Source: Amycolatopsis sulphurea
GTDB lineage: Bacteria > Actinomycetota > Actinomycetes > Mycobacteriales > Pseudonocardiaceae
Assembly (NCBI RefSeq): GCF_002564045.1
Contig: NZ_PDJK01000001.1
Location: 496,001-560,000, forward strand
Length of the DNA: 64,000 bases
Direction of reading: 5' to 3'
Shown here: in pieces, positions 1 through 8,000 of the stretch
Layout of the letters: each line of letters opens with the position of its first letter
Position numbering within the stretch: position 1 is the stretch's first letter
Made by a program: the position numbers and the translations under genes
Notes under the pieces: model-generated
The model's database searches: none
What the model saw: only the letters and a program-made list of their open reading frames with translations
Told to the model about the DNA's origin: nothing

Positions 1-2
1 CC

Positions 3-326
3 CGGGAGCAGGCCGAGGGGCTGCGCAGCGTGGCTCGCATGATCGAGCACGACCCGGACCAGGCCGTCGTGCTGAACCTCCCGCTGCGCGCGATGTGCGC
101 CTACGTCGTGTCCGCCAACGCCGACGCACGGGCGATCCTCACCTCGTTCCGCCGCGCCGCCACCGCGGCCGGGGCCGAGGTGAGGGTGGAGAACGAACCG
201 GATTTCTGCCGGGTGGTCGCCCGGTTCGGGCCGGTCGAAGTCAGCGTGCAAGCCGACGCCGCCCTGATGGCGGACCTGCCGGCCCCACCGGTGGTCTACA
301 TCCCGCTCGATGACGAGGAGGCATGA
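3..326 (+). CDS. hypothetical AICE protein, 5' end off the window
   Basis: The frame is open from the left edge to a TGA at 324-326, so the gene may start outside the window; GTG at 30 and ATG at 39 are possible internal starts. About 100 residues are visible, a mixed alpha/beta composition ending in an acidic tail (PLDDEEA). I recognise no family and no catalytic motif. Its stop overlaps the next start (ATGA), so it is the visible head of the translationally coupled run of small transfer-region genes that leads to the TraB-like translocase. Confidence 0.6.
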   Translation, partial: REQAEGLRSVARMIEHDPDQAVVLNLPLRAMCAYVVSANADARAILTSFRRAATAAGAEVRVENEPDFCRVVARFGPVEVSVQADAALMADLPAPPVVYIPLDDEEA

Positions 327-502
327 GCATGGACACCACCGGAGATCACCCGGCAGGTAGCCGGGGCACCGGGGCCGAGGTCGTGCTGTGCATTGACGCC
401 GATTGTCCCGGGTGTGGATGGCCGGAGCGCACGCTCACGCTCCCGCGGGGCGTGTTCGGCTGCCCGAAGTGCACCCACACCAGCACGGATCGGGGTGTGT
501 GA
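323..502 (+). CDS. small zinc-ribbon protein (59 aa)
   Basis: This short gene starts at an ATG overlapping the previous stop and ends in a TGA overlapping the next ATG (TGATG at 500-504), which is strong evidence that it is translated. The product has two CxxC knuckles (CPGC near residue 29 and CPKC near residue 48), about 18 residues apart, as in a minimal zinc ribbon. Such proteins are common in AICEs and actinophages, but no function can be assigned. It may bind DNA or act as an adaptor in the transfer module. Confidence 0.6.
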   Translation: MSMDTTGDHPAGSRGTGAEVVLCIDADCPGCGWPERTLTLPRGVFGCPKCTHTSTDRGV

Positions 503-747
503 TGTCGGCGTTCGAGGTGTTGCAGCGCAAGGGAACGCTGGCGTTGCTGGGGTTTCTGGTCGAGCTGGTCGCGTTCGTGGTGCTGCATCTGGTGCGGATC
601 CCGCTGGTGCTGGTCGCGGCGGTGCTGGCCGGGGTGATGTCCCGGTTGGACCGCGCGATCGTGCGCCACGCCACCGAACCCGCCCGCGGCCCGGTGAACC
701 ACTTTTTCCCGCCACATCAGCCAGTCCGGGAGGCCACTCATGCATGA
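502..747 (+). CDS. small membrane protein, Spd-like position
   Basis: An 81-residue protein starting at an ATG that overlaps the upstream stop. Residues about 12-45 are a long hydrophobic stretch (LALLGFLVELVAFVVLHLV, then IPLVLVAAVLAGV) consistent with one or two membrane helices, followed by a basic, polar tail. Small membrane proteins in this position of AICEs and Streptomyces plasmids are often spread (Spd) proteins that help plasmid DNA move between hyphal compartments. That role is inferred from position only; there is no family match I can name. Confidence 0.55.
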   Translation: MSAFEVLQRKGTLALLGFLVELVAFVVLHLVRIPLVLVAAVLAGVMSRLDRAIVRHATEPARGPVNHFFPPHQPVREATHA

Positions 748-1111
748 ACCCAACACTCACACCCCCACCGGCATCGACGTGCCCGAGGTGGATGCGCAGG
801 CCGGTGCCCGGCTGGTGCGGGAACAGTTCGTCCAGACCCGCGCCACGGCGGTGCTCACCCTCGCGTGGACGGTGTTCGCCGTAGTGGTCGGTGTGGGGCT
901 CACGGTGCGGTGGACCGGTCAGTGGTCCCCGCCGTGGTGGATCGCGCTGACGCTGGGCGCGACCCTGCCCGACGCGGCCCGCGCGGTGCGGGACCTGGTC
1001 CTGCTCGCTGCGCACCGGGTCGTGTTCCACGTCGAGACCAGCGGGGGCCGGATCGTCCGTGGATGCGGGCAGGTCCGCTGCCGCAGCGGATGCAGGGAGG
1101 AGGCCCGGTGA
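740..1111 (+). CDS. membrane protein of the transfer region
   Basis: A 123-residue protein overlapping the previous gene by 8 bases. It has a hydrophilic N-terminal 35 residues, then two hydrophobic segments: about 38-55 (AVLTLAWTVFAVVVGVGL) and about 65-80 (PWWIALTLGATLP). The C-terminal part carries several Cys (CGQVRCRSGC near 109-118), possibly a metal knuckle. Unknown family. The overlap with both neighbours and the position upstream of traB suggest a role in conjugative spread, by analogy with spd genes. Confidence 0.55.
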   Translation: MHEPNTHTPTGIDVPEVDAQAGARLVREQFVQTRATAVLTLAWTVFAVVVGVGLTVRWTGQWSPPWWIALTLGATLPDAARAVRDLVLLAAHRVVFHVETSGGRIVRGCGQVRCRSGCREEAR

Positions 1112-1425
1112 TGATCCACCCGAACACCGCCCACGCCGGTTGCCGGACGCGGACGGAGAAGGTGTGCGGCTGGACGGTCGGGCATTTCGGTGAGCTGGCC
1201 GCGGTCGCCGCCCCGAGCGTGCTCGGCGCGGCGACCACGCCGTGGCTGAGCGTGCTGTCCGCGGTGATCGCGGCGGTGTGGGGCTGGCACGAGGCCCGCC
1301 TGCATCGCAGCACCCGCACCACTCGCGCGTCCCTCGCCGCCGGCACCCCGCCGCCGCGGCAGCTGAGCAGCGCCCCTGCCCCGGCCGAGCCCGGGGCCAC
1401 CGGCCGGAAGGAGGCCCAGGCATGA
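1111..1425 (+). CDS. hypothetical membrane-associated protein
   Basis: A 104-residue protein. ATG at 1111 overlaps the preceding TGA; a GTG one codon upstream (1108) is an alternative start. A single hydrophobic segment at about residues 28-58 (LAAVAAPSVLGAATTPWLSVLSAVIAAVWGW) could form a helical hairpin, followed by a Pro/Ala-rich polar tail. No recognised domain. It ends with an ATGA overlap with the DUF2637 gene, so the two are probably translated as a unit. Confidence 0.5.
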   Translation: MIHPNTAHAGCRTRTEKVCGWTVGHFGELAAVAAPSVLGAATTPWLSVLSAVIAAVWGWHEARLHRSTRTTRASLAAGTPPPRQLSSAPAPAEPGATGRKEAQA

Positions 1426-2651
1426 GCTGGAATCAGGAGATCCGGGAGAACAAGGCCGCGAAAGCCGAGCAGAAACGCTTGGACCAGGCCGCGGCCACGG
1501 GTGACGACATCGCCCGCATGCACGCGGCGGGTGAGGAGGCCCGCAAGGACCGCGAAGCCGCGGCGACCCTGGCCGCCACCGCGAAAGCCACCCGGCTCGC
1601 CGAGCGCGAGAAGCGCCGCACGAAGCGGGCGCAGTGGTGGGCGAAGGTCCGCGGCGCCGCTGCCGCGCATGTGGTGGATGTGCTGATCTACGCGATCGCG
1701 CTGGTGTCGTTCGCGATGGCGGCCCCCGCGATGGCCGGCTACGGCGCCGAGGTCTACGCGTCTGCGCTGGGCGGGCTGCTGCCGCTGATCACCGAACTCG
1801 GGATGTGGGCGTTCGCGGTCGCGGTCCTGCTCTCCCGGGTCCGGACACCGGCCCGGCCGGTGTGGGGTTTGCAGGTGGGGGTGTGGGTGTTCGGGGTGGT
1901 CGCGTTCGCCGCGAACGCCGTCCACGGCCTGGCCCGGGGCTGGGCCGCCGGGGTGGTGATGGGTGTGGTGTCGGTGGCCGGGGTCATCGCGCACCAGCTC
2001 GCGATCGCGTCCCCGCCCCGCTCCCGCACCGAACGCGACGCCGCCCGGATCCAGCGCACGGCGTCGGTGAAGGCCGCCGCCGCGGCGCGGGCCGCGGTCC
2101 GCCACGCCGACGCCCTGATCGACCGTGACGGGCACGCCCGCCTGACCTACACCCCCGGCACCTACCGGCTGCGCCGCTTCGGCGGGCTCGGACGGGCACG
2201 GCTGATCGCGCTGGCACCGGACCCCGACGTGCCCGGGGTGCCGGACGCGCTCGACGCAGAAATTCAGGCCCTGCTCGACCTCGCCACCCCCGGCGGCACC
2301 GCTGCGGAGGCGGGGGAGCCGCTGCACCGGGGCACGGTCGCCACCGTCGAGCCACCCGCACCCGGCCCGGAGACCGACGTCCCCGCCGTGGGCGGGGACG
2401 ACACTCCGGCCGGCGGGACGGGCAAGACCCGGCGGCGGCCCGCGCCGAAGCGGACCACGATCCCGGAACCGAAGCGGCGCAGCTTCACGCAGCTGCAGGC
2501 CGAGTTCGAGCAGGCCGTGCGGAACCGTCCGGCCGGGTTCGACCCGACCAACGCCGAGTCCATCCGCCGGACATTGGAGTGCGGCAAGAAACCCGCCTCC
2601 GAGCTTCGCAACGGCTATCTGACCCGCCGGGGTGAGCCCGGCACCGACTGA
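1422..2651 (+). CDS. DUF2637 domain membrane protein, SpdA-like
   Basis: A 409-residue protein. Residues 1-80 are a charged, Ala/Lys/Glu-rich region likely to be helical. Residues about 85-200 contain four hydrophobic helices (starting VVDVLIYAIALVSFAMAAPA, with ITELGMWAFAVAVLL in the middle), the DUF2637 arrangement found beside traB in actinomycete integrative elements. The C-terminal 200 residues are polar and end in a basic segment. DUF2637 proteins are usually treated as spread or transfer accessory membrane proteins. It starts at an ATG overlapping the preceding stop, behind a GGAG-type ribosome site, and is followed by about 110 bases that hold repeats and the traB ribosome site. Confidence 0.7.
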   Translation: MSWNQEIRENKAAKAEQKRLDQAAATGDDIARMHAAGEEARKDREAAATLAATAKATRLAEREKRRTKRAQWWAKVRGAAAAHVVDVLIYAIALVSFAMAAPAMAGYGAEVYASALGGLLPLITELGMWAFAVAVLLSRVRTPARPVWGLQVGVWVFGVVAFAANAVHGLARGWAAGVVMGVVSVAGVIAHQLAIASPPRSRTERDAARIQRTASVKAAAAARAAVRHADALIDRDGHARLTYTPGTYRLRRFGGLGRARLIALAPDPDVPGVPDALDAEIQALLDLATPGGTAAEAGEPLHRGTVATVEPPAPGPETDVPAVGGDDTPAGGTGKTRRRPAPKRTTIPEPKRRSFTQLQAEFEQAVRNRPAGFDPTNAESIRRTLECGKKPASELRNGYLTRRGEPGTD

Positions 2652-2674
2652 ACCCACCCCCCTTGGAGTCCGGG

Positions 2675-2726
2675 CAGGGGCAGTCCACTCCGTCCCGCCC
2701 GGACGGCATGGACTGCCCCCTGCCCG
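2675..2726. repeat. inverted repeat upstream of traB
   Basis: GGGCAGGGGCAGTCCA at about 2675-2690 is answered by its complement at about 2710-2726 (one extra C), with a 19-base spacer. It may be a terminator after the DUF2637 gene or part of the clt/operator region before traB. There is no U-tract. Confidence 0.55.
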
Positions 2727-2737
2727 CGACCCGCCCT

Positions 2738-2861
2738 GAGTCCATGCAGGAGGCACCGCGATGGCACCCACCGACCACGACGACGAACCCACCACCCCCA
2801 CCGGTGCTGACCTGCACGAGTCCAGCCGAGTCCAGCCCGGTGAGTCCACCACCGAGTCCAC
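2738..2861 (+). repeat. GAGTCCA iterons overlapping the 5' end of traB
   Basis: Five copies of GAGTCCAN lie at 2738, 2818, 2828, 2842 and 2854, the last four in about 44 bases inside the first codons of the translocase gene; a GAGTCC also occurs at 2666. Known Streptomyces TraB proteins bind short direct 8-bp repeats in the clt locus. The copy number and spacing here fit such a site, but the assignment is an inference. Confidence 0.45.
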
Positions 2862-5043
2862 CACGGAGCTGGCGACGGTCCACCCCCTGCCGGTCACCTC
2901 GGGTCCGGCGATCGAGGGTGAACTGGTCTCGGAGGAGGAATGGCGGCTGCTCACCTCCCAGCGCGCGCAGGCCGCGTGGCGGTATCAGCAGTACCGGGAG
3001 AACGCGGTCGCCCTGGCCCGGGTGACCCGGACCGCGGTCACCCATGACCGGACCAAACGTGCCGGGAAGTTTCTGCTGCGCAATTCGGTTGCGTATCCGT
3101 TCGCGGGAGCGGGGGTGGTGGCGAAGCGGTGGCGCGATATGCATGGCGCGTCGCGGTACGAGCGGATGATGCGCCAGGCCGAGCGCGACGGCAATCATGA
3201 TCGGTTGCTGGAGTGGGAGGCCCGCGACGTGGCGGAGAAACAGCGCCGCCATGAGCGGGTGATGGATTGGGTGCGCTCGCCGATCGTGCTGGCGAAAGCC
3301 GCGCTGCTCTACAGCGTCGGCGCGGTGGTGCTGCTGCTCACGTTGGGGTTCATCCTGTGGATCGCCGGGAAGGGCAGCATGCTCGGCCCGATCGAGGCGA
3401 TCGTGGACGCGATCGCGTTCTGCATCTGGTTCGTCATGGCCTACGGCGCGTTTCTGCTGGTCGGCGGGTCTGTGGCGATGCTGGCTTATCTGTGGAACCT
3501 GGGCCGTACCCGTCCGCAGAGCACCGGCTGGTTCGCGCCGCCCGAGGTGGTGGGCGAGGTGGTGAACCTGACGCCCTCGATCGTGGTGGCCGCGCTGCGT
3601 GACCTGGGGATCCGGGTGCTGCGGGACGCGATCAAATCGGACGCGGACTTCGGTGCGCGGATGCTGTCGATGATCACCCGCTACGGGCCGGGTTCCCAGG
3701 TCGAGATCACTCTTCCCCCGCAGGTCACCGCGTCGCAGGTGATGAACCTGCGGGAAACCCTCGCGGGGAATCTGGACCGCAAGGCCCACGAGGTCCAGTT
3801 CGAACGCAGCCCGGACTCCGAGCGGCAGGTCACGCTGTGGGTCGCGGACTCGGGAGCGCTGGATCGCAAGCTGCCGGACTCGCCGCTGCTGGACCCGGAC
3901 TTCGGGCCGGTGGACATCTACCGCGACACCATGCCCTGGGGTGTGGACGTCAAGGGCGACCCGGTGGGACTGAACCTGCTGCAGCAGCACTTGCTGTTGT
4001 GCGGACTGTCCAAACAGGGCAAGACCGCGGCGGCCCGCTCGCTGGTGCTGTGGCTGATGCTGGACCCCTCCAGCCGGTTGTGGCTGGCCGACCTGAAGGG
4101 GTTCGGGGACTGGTCCATGTTCGAGGGACTGGCCGAGATCCTGATCGAGGGTGCCGGGGCGGAGAACTTCATCGCTACCTCGGACATGCTGGAGGCCGCG
4201 GTCGCGGAGATGGCCGCCCGCTACGAGCGGTGGCGGGCGATGGGCCGCAAGGGCGACATCGGGCGGGAGGATTCGCTGCCCGGCAGCGGGTTCGAGCCGC
4301 TGTTCGTCGTGGTGGACGAGGTGCAGAAACTCTTCGGCTGCGCTGTCGAGCACCCCGACGGCGGTGACATCGGCGGGAACGGCAAGAAGTCCCGGGCCGC
4401 CCGGGCCGCTCAGGCCTTGCATGACCAGGCCCGCGCAGTGAACGTCCATTTCCTGGAGTTCTCGCAGAACCCGACCAACGCCAACCTGCCCGCCATCGTG
4501 CGGGAAGGCGCGATGATCCGGGCCTCGCTCTACGTGGGCACCGAGTCCATCGCCCGGATGGCACTCGGGGAGGCGGCCGTGGACACCGGTGCCGCACCTC
4601 ACGCCCTGCGGGCCGGGCTGGACCGCGGCACCGTCGTGCTGGCCCCGGGTGAATCGATGGACCTGCCCAACGGCGCCACCCACACCACCGTCCGAACCCA
4701 CTTCATCAGCACCGAACAGGCCTACGACGTCGCCGAACGCGCCACAGCGTTCCGCCAGAACGTGGCACAGCGCGCGGTGGTCGCAGACGAGCGGGATCTG
4801 CTCGACGACCTGGCCGCCGTGTTCGAGATCGGCGAAGACCAGGTCAAGGACACCGACCTGGTCTCCCGGTTGCGCAAGCTGGCAGGCCCGAACTACGCGT
4901 CGTATGGCAAGAGGTTCACCGGCACGCGGCTGCGTGACCTGTGCTCCGAGCTGGAGATCGAGATCAAACGACGCAACGGCTACTGGTACGTGTCATCACA
5001 CAGCGTGTTCACCGTTCGTGGTGCCCGCGACGCCAGTGAGTGA
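2761..5043 (+). CDS. FtsK/SpoIIIE-type DNA translocase, TraB/TraSA-like
   Basis: A 760-residue protein that should drive transfer of double-stranded element DNA between mycelia. Residues 1-70 are polar. Two hydrophobic helices lie at about 180-205 and 215-245 and anchor it in the membrane. The motor domain has a Walker A variant G-L-S-K-Q-G-K-T near residue 417 and a Walker B (LFVVVDEVQ) near residue 515. A C-terminal 80-residue region resembles a winged-helix DNA-binding domain (RLRDLCSELEIEIKRR). ATG follows a GCAGGAGG ribosome site. Its length and layout match AICE TraSA/TraB proteins, and its place after Spd-type membrane genes supports conjugation. Confidence 0.85.
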   Translation: MAPTDHDDEPTTPTGADLHESSRVQPGESTTESTTELATVHPLPVTSGPAIEGELVSEEEWRLLTSQRAQAAWRYQQYRENAVALARVTRTAVTHDRTKRAGKFLLRNSVAYPFAGAGVVAKRWRDMHGASRYERMMRQAERDGNHDRLLEWEARDVAEKQRRHERVMDWVRSPIVLAKAALLYSVGAVVLLLTLGFILWIAGKGSMLGPIEAIVDAIAFCIWFVMAYGAFLLVGGSVAMLAYLWNLGRTRPQSTGWFAPPEVVGEVVNLTPSIVVAALRDLGIRVLRDAIKSDADFGARMLSMITRYGPGSQVEITLPPQVTASQVMNLRETLAGNLDRKAHEVQFERSPDSERQVTLWVADSGALDRKLPDSPLLDPDFGPVDIYRDTMPWGVDVKGDPVGLNLLQQHLLLCGLSKQGKTAAARSLVLWLMLDPSSRLWLADLKGFGDWSMFEGLAEILIEGAGAENFIATSDMLEAAVAEMAARYERWRAMGRKGDIGREDSLPGSGFEPLFVVVDEVQKLFGCAVEHPDGGDIGGNGKKSRAARAAQALHDQARAVNVHFLEFSQNPTNANLPAIVREGAMIRASLYVGTESIARMALGEAAVDTGAAPHALRAGLDRGTVVLAPGESMDLPNGATHTTVRTHFISTEQAYDVAERATAFRQNVAQRAVVADERDLLDDLAAVFEIGEDQVKDTDLVSRLRKLAGPNYASYGKRFTGTRLRDLCSELEIEIKRRNGYWYVSSHSVFTVRGARDASE

Positions 5044-5286
5044 GTGACCACCGCAGCCCGCACGGCCCGCCCACAGCCCCCGATCCGGGCGGGCCGTGCC
5101 GCCGCCCACTTCCCCACTGGATCCACTTTTCGCTGATCACAGCCGGTGGATCGCCGAAAGTGGGCGGCAAGTGGAAAACCACTGAAAATCCCGCAATCCA
5201 CTGGGTCACCACTACCTCATCCACTGCTGGACCCAGCCCCGCAAACCCCCACAAAACTACTCGACGTAACTAACTGGAGGTTGTTC
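5044..5286. other. intergenic region with inverted repeats and CCACT motifs
   Basis: This 240-base gap holds an imperfect inverted repeat (about 5123-5138 against 5148-5163, CCACTTTTCG...CGAAAGTGG) and repeated TCCACT/CCACTGG words at about 5113, 5122, 5197 and 5219. It could be a transfer origin, an operator or a terminator for traB. The start of the next transcript is probably near 5260, where the DNA is locally AT-rich. Confidence 0.4.
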
Positions 5287-5343
5287 ATGCCCGCACCGAC
5301 CGAAGGAACCCGCCTGCCACGACGGACGCGGTGGCGGGGATGA
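5287..5343 (+). CDS. 18-residue leader peptide coupled to the HExxH protein
   Basis: ATG at 5287 follows a strong ribosome site (GGAGG at 5276-5280) and encodes an 18-residue, Arg/Pro/Thr-rich peptide whose TGA overlaps the ATG of the next gene (ATGA at 5340). The downstream gene has only a poor ribosome site of its own, so this short frame probably serves translational coupling. The peptide itself may have no function. Confidence 0.5.
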   Translation: MPAPTEGTRLPRRTRWRG

Positions 5344-5807
5344 CCCGCTACACCGCGGAGGAGGCCGGGTGGCTGGCGCTGGCCGCGCACGAACTCGCCC
5401 ACGCTGTGGCCTGCACGGCCGCGGCGACGACCCGGGCCGGGCGGTTGACGGTGGTGCAGGTGGTCGTGGAACCGGGCCGGTCGTTCGTCGAGCATTCCGA
5501 GGTCGACCCGGGCAACCAGGACCAGGTGAACACCGCGGTGGTTGTGGCTTTGGCCGGGCAGGAGGGCGCGGCCCGGTGGGCGCAACGCCACGCCGGGTAT
5601 TGGCGCGGGTCTGCGATGCGGATGGCCGCCCACGGCTGCGAGGACGACCACGCCTACGTCCGCCGGATGAGCCGCTATTCGGACCGTTCCCCGGCCTGGC
5701 TGCGCCACCGTGCCCGCGCCGTCGTCGCGGCGAACTGGGGCCGGATCGACCGGCTCACCCACCGCCTGGTCGCCGACGGGCGGCTGCCCGGACACCTGTT
5801 CACCTGA
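5340..5807 (+). CDS. HExxH metallopeptidase-like protein (M41-like)
   Basis: A 155-residue protein with the zinc-binding motif H-E-L-A-H at about residues 15-19 (AAHELAHAVAC) and a downstream acidic helix (AGQEGAARW near 78-86) that could give the third ligand, as in the peptidase domain of FtsH (M41). No AAA domain is present, so it is a stand-alone peptidase-like domain. Related small proteins occur in actinomycete mobile elements, but their substrate is unknown. Translation is probably coupled to the leader peptide. It stands alone between two noncoding stretches. Confidence 0.6.
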   Translation: MTRYTAEEAGWLALAAHELAHAVACTAAATTRAGRLTVVQVVVEPGRSFVEHSEVDPGNQDQVNTAVVVALAGQEGAARWAQRHAGYWRGSAMRMAAHGCEDDHAYVRRMSRYSDRSPAWLRHRARAVVAANWGRIDRLTHRLVADGRLPGHLFT

Positions 5808-5953
5808 CCCTCCGGCCCAGCGGCTGCACGTCCCCGCACCGGTTGTTTGTCCGGCTCAACCCCACAGCAAAAGCCGATAAACCCTGACCGATATTCGCTG
5901 TTCGGAAAGTTGCCCTGGGGCATTTTTCGGACGGTCCAAGGAGGGCGGACGGC

Positions 5954-6118
5954 ATGACCGAGACCAAGCGCGGGGGGCGGACCTGCCGCTCGATGACGAC
6001 CTCGGGGCAGGGGATCCGATGGTCCTGCACAAGGCCCGCCGGACACAGTGGACTCCACGGTGCTGCCGACCTTGCGGGCACGATCGTCCATCGGTGGCGC
6101 CGGCGCACCGCACGGTGA
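5954..6118 (+). CDS. small Cys/His protein (54 aa)
   Basis: ATG at 5954 lies 8 bases after a strong ribosome site (AAGGAGG at 5939-5945). The product is basic and has a C-T-R-P-A-G-H-S-G-x-H segment, a pattern common in small actinobacterial proteins where Cys and His probably bind a metal ion. Function unknown. The gene lies between the HExxH gene and a perfect hairpin at 6249-6275. The good ribosome site and the motif are the main reasons to call it. Confidence 0.5.
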   Translation: MTETKRGGRTCRSMTTSGQGIRWSCTRPAGHSGLHGAADLAGTIVHRWRRRTAR

Positions 6119-6248
6119 CCCACTGCGGCTGACGCGCGGGTCTCCACCCGCGAGCTGCCTCCCGGCCTTGCTGGAGGAGCACGTCCGCCGCGTCTGCGGC
6201 GGGGGTGCCCGCGACCCGGGCTGATCCACACGCCCGCCCCTTGTTCGT

Positions 6249-6275
6249 GGCGGCCCGGCATTGTGCCGGGCCGCC
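6249..6275. terminator. perfect GC hairpin
   Basis: A 12-base-pair perfect stem (GGCGGCCCGGCA with its complement) closed by a three-base loop, without a T-tract. It is the first of a series of such hairpins between genes of this module. It probably acts as a terminator or RNA 3'-end stabiliser. Confidence 0.5.
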
Positions 6276-6428
6276 ACGTCACCTGATCTCGCTGACCCAG
6301 CGCGAGATCGACAAGAGCGAGCGGGACCCGTGCAAGCGCGCCGTGTACCACGCGCTCCTGGACCTGTTCCGCACCTGCTGACCCTGCTGACTCTGCTGAA
6401 TTTTGTTGTGAGCGAAGGAGATCATCAC

Positions 6429-7607
6429 GTGATCACGGCGGAGTGTTTCCCGACCCCGCACCTGGCCCTGCGCACCACCGACCCTGCGGACGTGGCGCGG
6501 GTGCAAGGGTTCGCGGACCCGCAGGCCGACTGCGCGCGGCGGCTGCAGCACCGCCTCGCTGCCGCGTTGCTTCAGGATCCTGGCCCTCGGGCGTTGCGGA
6601 TGCTGTTGCGCCGTCTCTACCGGGATGCGCTGCAGTGGCGGTATGACCTGGCGGTCACCTCGGCCGGGCTGCCCGGCACACGGGGCCTGGCGCACGATGC
6701 GGACCGGTTCCGGACGACGTTGGCCGCCGGTGGCGCGAACTTCGACCGGCTCGGTGTCATCGGGTTCCTGCGTGAGGGGTCGGTGTGGGACCCAGTGTCG
6801 CGGACGTACCGGGGTGGGCGGGAGACGCCGGCGTCGGTGCTGATGCAGCACTACGGTGCCGCCGCGCAGGCGCGGTTCGACGCCGAGGGAGCCGACCCGG
6901 GGCAGCCGGATGTGCTGACCACCATGGTCACGGTGCCGCATACGGGTGTGCGGATCCGCGGTAACCGGTTGGTGCGCGGGGCGGCCGCGCGGGTGGTGGC
7001 CGAGCAGCTGGTCGAGCGGATCCGGGCGCGGGGCCTGGACACCACGGGGATCGAGTCCGGCGGCGACCCGGTCTACGCGGTGACCGCCGACCCGCGCGAC
7101 GGTGCCCGGTTGCGGGCCGCCGCGTTCGATCTGCTGGCGACCGCGTTCACCCGGCCACCGCACGAGCGGCTGCGGATGTGGCAGCACGCCCGGTTCCTGC
7201 TGGTGCAAGGCCCCGCCATGAAAAAAGGGTCCGACGCCACGGTCCGGGTGTTCCTGGTCGCGGTCGGGGCGGTGCTGCTGCTCACCGCCCCGGTCCTGGA
7301 TCAGGACGTGGATCTGCGGTGCATGGTGCTGGGCCAGGCCGCCGCGCTGGACATGCCCGCCGACCGGCTCCAGCCCACCGAGCTTCCCGGGACGTGGCGG
7401 TGGCGTGTGGAAGGCGAGGACTTCGACCACGGCGGGACCCGCCGCAGTGAGCACGCCGCGTGGCACGCCGCGTATCAGGATGTCCGCCACCGCTACCGGC
7501 GGCGGCTCTACGAACCACTCTGGATCACCGTCGGCCAGACCGAGATCACCGTCACCGAGCACGACTTCGCCGCCGTCCTGACACGGCGCATGCACAACCA
7601 CCGCTGA
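6429..7607 (+). CDS. unrecognised AICE protein (392 aa)
   Basis: GTG at 6429 follows AAGGAG at 6416-6421 and gives a 392-residue soluble protein. I recognise no family. Visible features are a segment RFLLVQGPAMKKGSDATVRVFLVAVGAVLL near residues 255-285, which looks like a conserved core with a hydrophobic strand or helix, and a C-terminal region rich in His, Arg and aromatic residues. There is no signal peptide and no Walker or HTH motif. It is the largest unexplained protein of the element and is followed by a long perfect hairpin. Confidence 0.65.
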   Translation: MITAECFPTPHLALRTTDPADVARVQGFADPQADCARRLQHRLAAALLQDPGPRALRMLLRRLYRDALQWRYDLAVTSAGLPGTRGLAHDADRFRTTLAAGGANFDRLGVIGFLREGSVWDPVSRTYRGGRETPASVLMQHYGAAAQARFDAEGADPGQPDVLTTMVTVPHTGVRIRGNRLVRGAAARVVAEQLVERIRARGLDTTGIESGGDPVYAVTADPRDGARLRAAAFDLLATAFTRPPHERLRMWQHARFLLVQGPAMKKGSDATVRVFLVAVGAVLLLTAPVLDQDVDLRCMVLGQAAALDMPADRLQPTELPGTWRWRVEGEDFDHGGTRRSEHAAWHAAYQDVRHRYRRRLYEPLWITVGQTEITVTEHDFAAVLTRRMHNHR

Positions 7608-7628
7608 CCACACCCCCGACCAGTCCGC

Positions 7629-7667
7629 AGCGAGCCCCGGCCAGCACCCCGCTGGCCGGGGCTCGCT
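7629..7667. terminator. 17-bp perfect stem-loop
   Basis: A 17-base-pair perfect GC-rich stem (7629-7645 with 7651-7667) and a five-base loop lie directly after the 392-residue protein gene. It is a likely terminator without a T-tract. Confidence 0.6.
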
Positions 7668-7701
7668 GCTGTGGGGACGAACCGATGAGGAGACAAGCGA
7701 C

Positions 7702-7893
7702 GTGAAGAACAACCGTTACGACTACGCGAAGTTCGGCGCGGGTTTCATCGTGGTCGACCGCAGGTCTGCCCAGCTCGCCGCCCTGACCGACCGGGGCGAC
7801 TGGGCCGACATCGACAAGCCCGGCGACCGGCGGTTCTTCGCTCTCACCCAGTCCGAGGCGCGCCGGATCGCCGACCAGCTCAACCGCGGCTGA
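7702..7893 (+). CDS. hypothetical protein (63 aa)
   Basis: GTG at 7702 follows GAGGAG at 7686-7691. The 63-residue product starts MKNNRYDYAKFGAGFIVVDRR and ends with a helix EARRIADQLNRG. The compact alpha/beta composition suggests a small folded domain, but I know no family. It is bracketed on both sides by perfect hairpins, as if a self-contained cassette. Confidence 0.5.
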   Translation: MKNNRYDYAKFGAGFIVVDRRSAQLAALTDRGDWADIDKPGDRRFFALTQSEARRIADQLNRG

Positions 7894-7925
7894 CCCCCCG
7901 CGGCGGCAGTCACCTCACCTGTACC

Positions 7926-7960
7926 CCCGGCCCCGGGACGCACGGCGTCCCGGGGCCGGG
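7926..7960. terminator. 16-bp perfect stem-loop
   Basis: A 16-base-pair perfect stem (7926-7941 with 7945-7960) with a three-base loop, directly after the 63-residue gene. Likely terminator or mRNA end. Confidence 0.6.
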
Positions 7961-8000
7961 TTGCACCACCCACCACACCACAACAGAAAGGGGCCACCCC

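Noticed and set aside
900..2954. Long minus-strand open frame opposite the DUF2637 and membrane genes
   Set aside because: Arg/Pro/Gly-rich, no domain and no ribosome site; it is the antisense shadow of well-supported plus-strand genes in GC-rich DNA. The same holds for other long antisense frames.
6247..6381. Possible 44-residue plus-strand gene ending A-L-L-D-L-F-R-T-C
   Set aside because: It starts inside the perfect hairpin at 6249-6275 and lacks a ribosome site. The residues look protein-like, so it could be the tail of a lost gene, but support is too weak.
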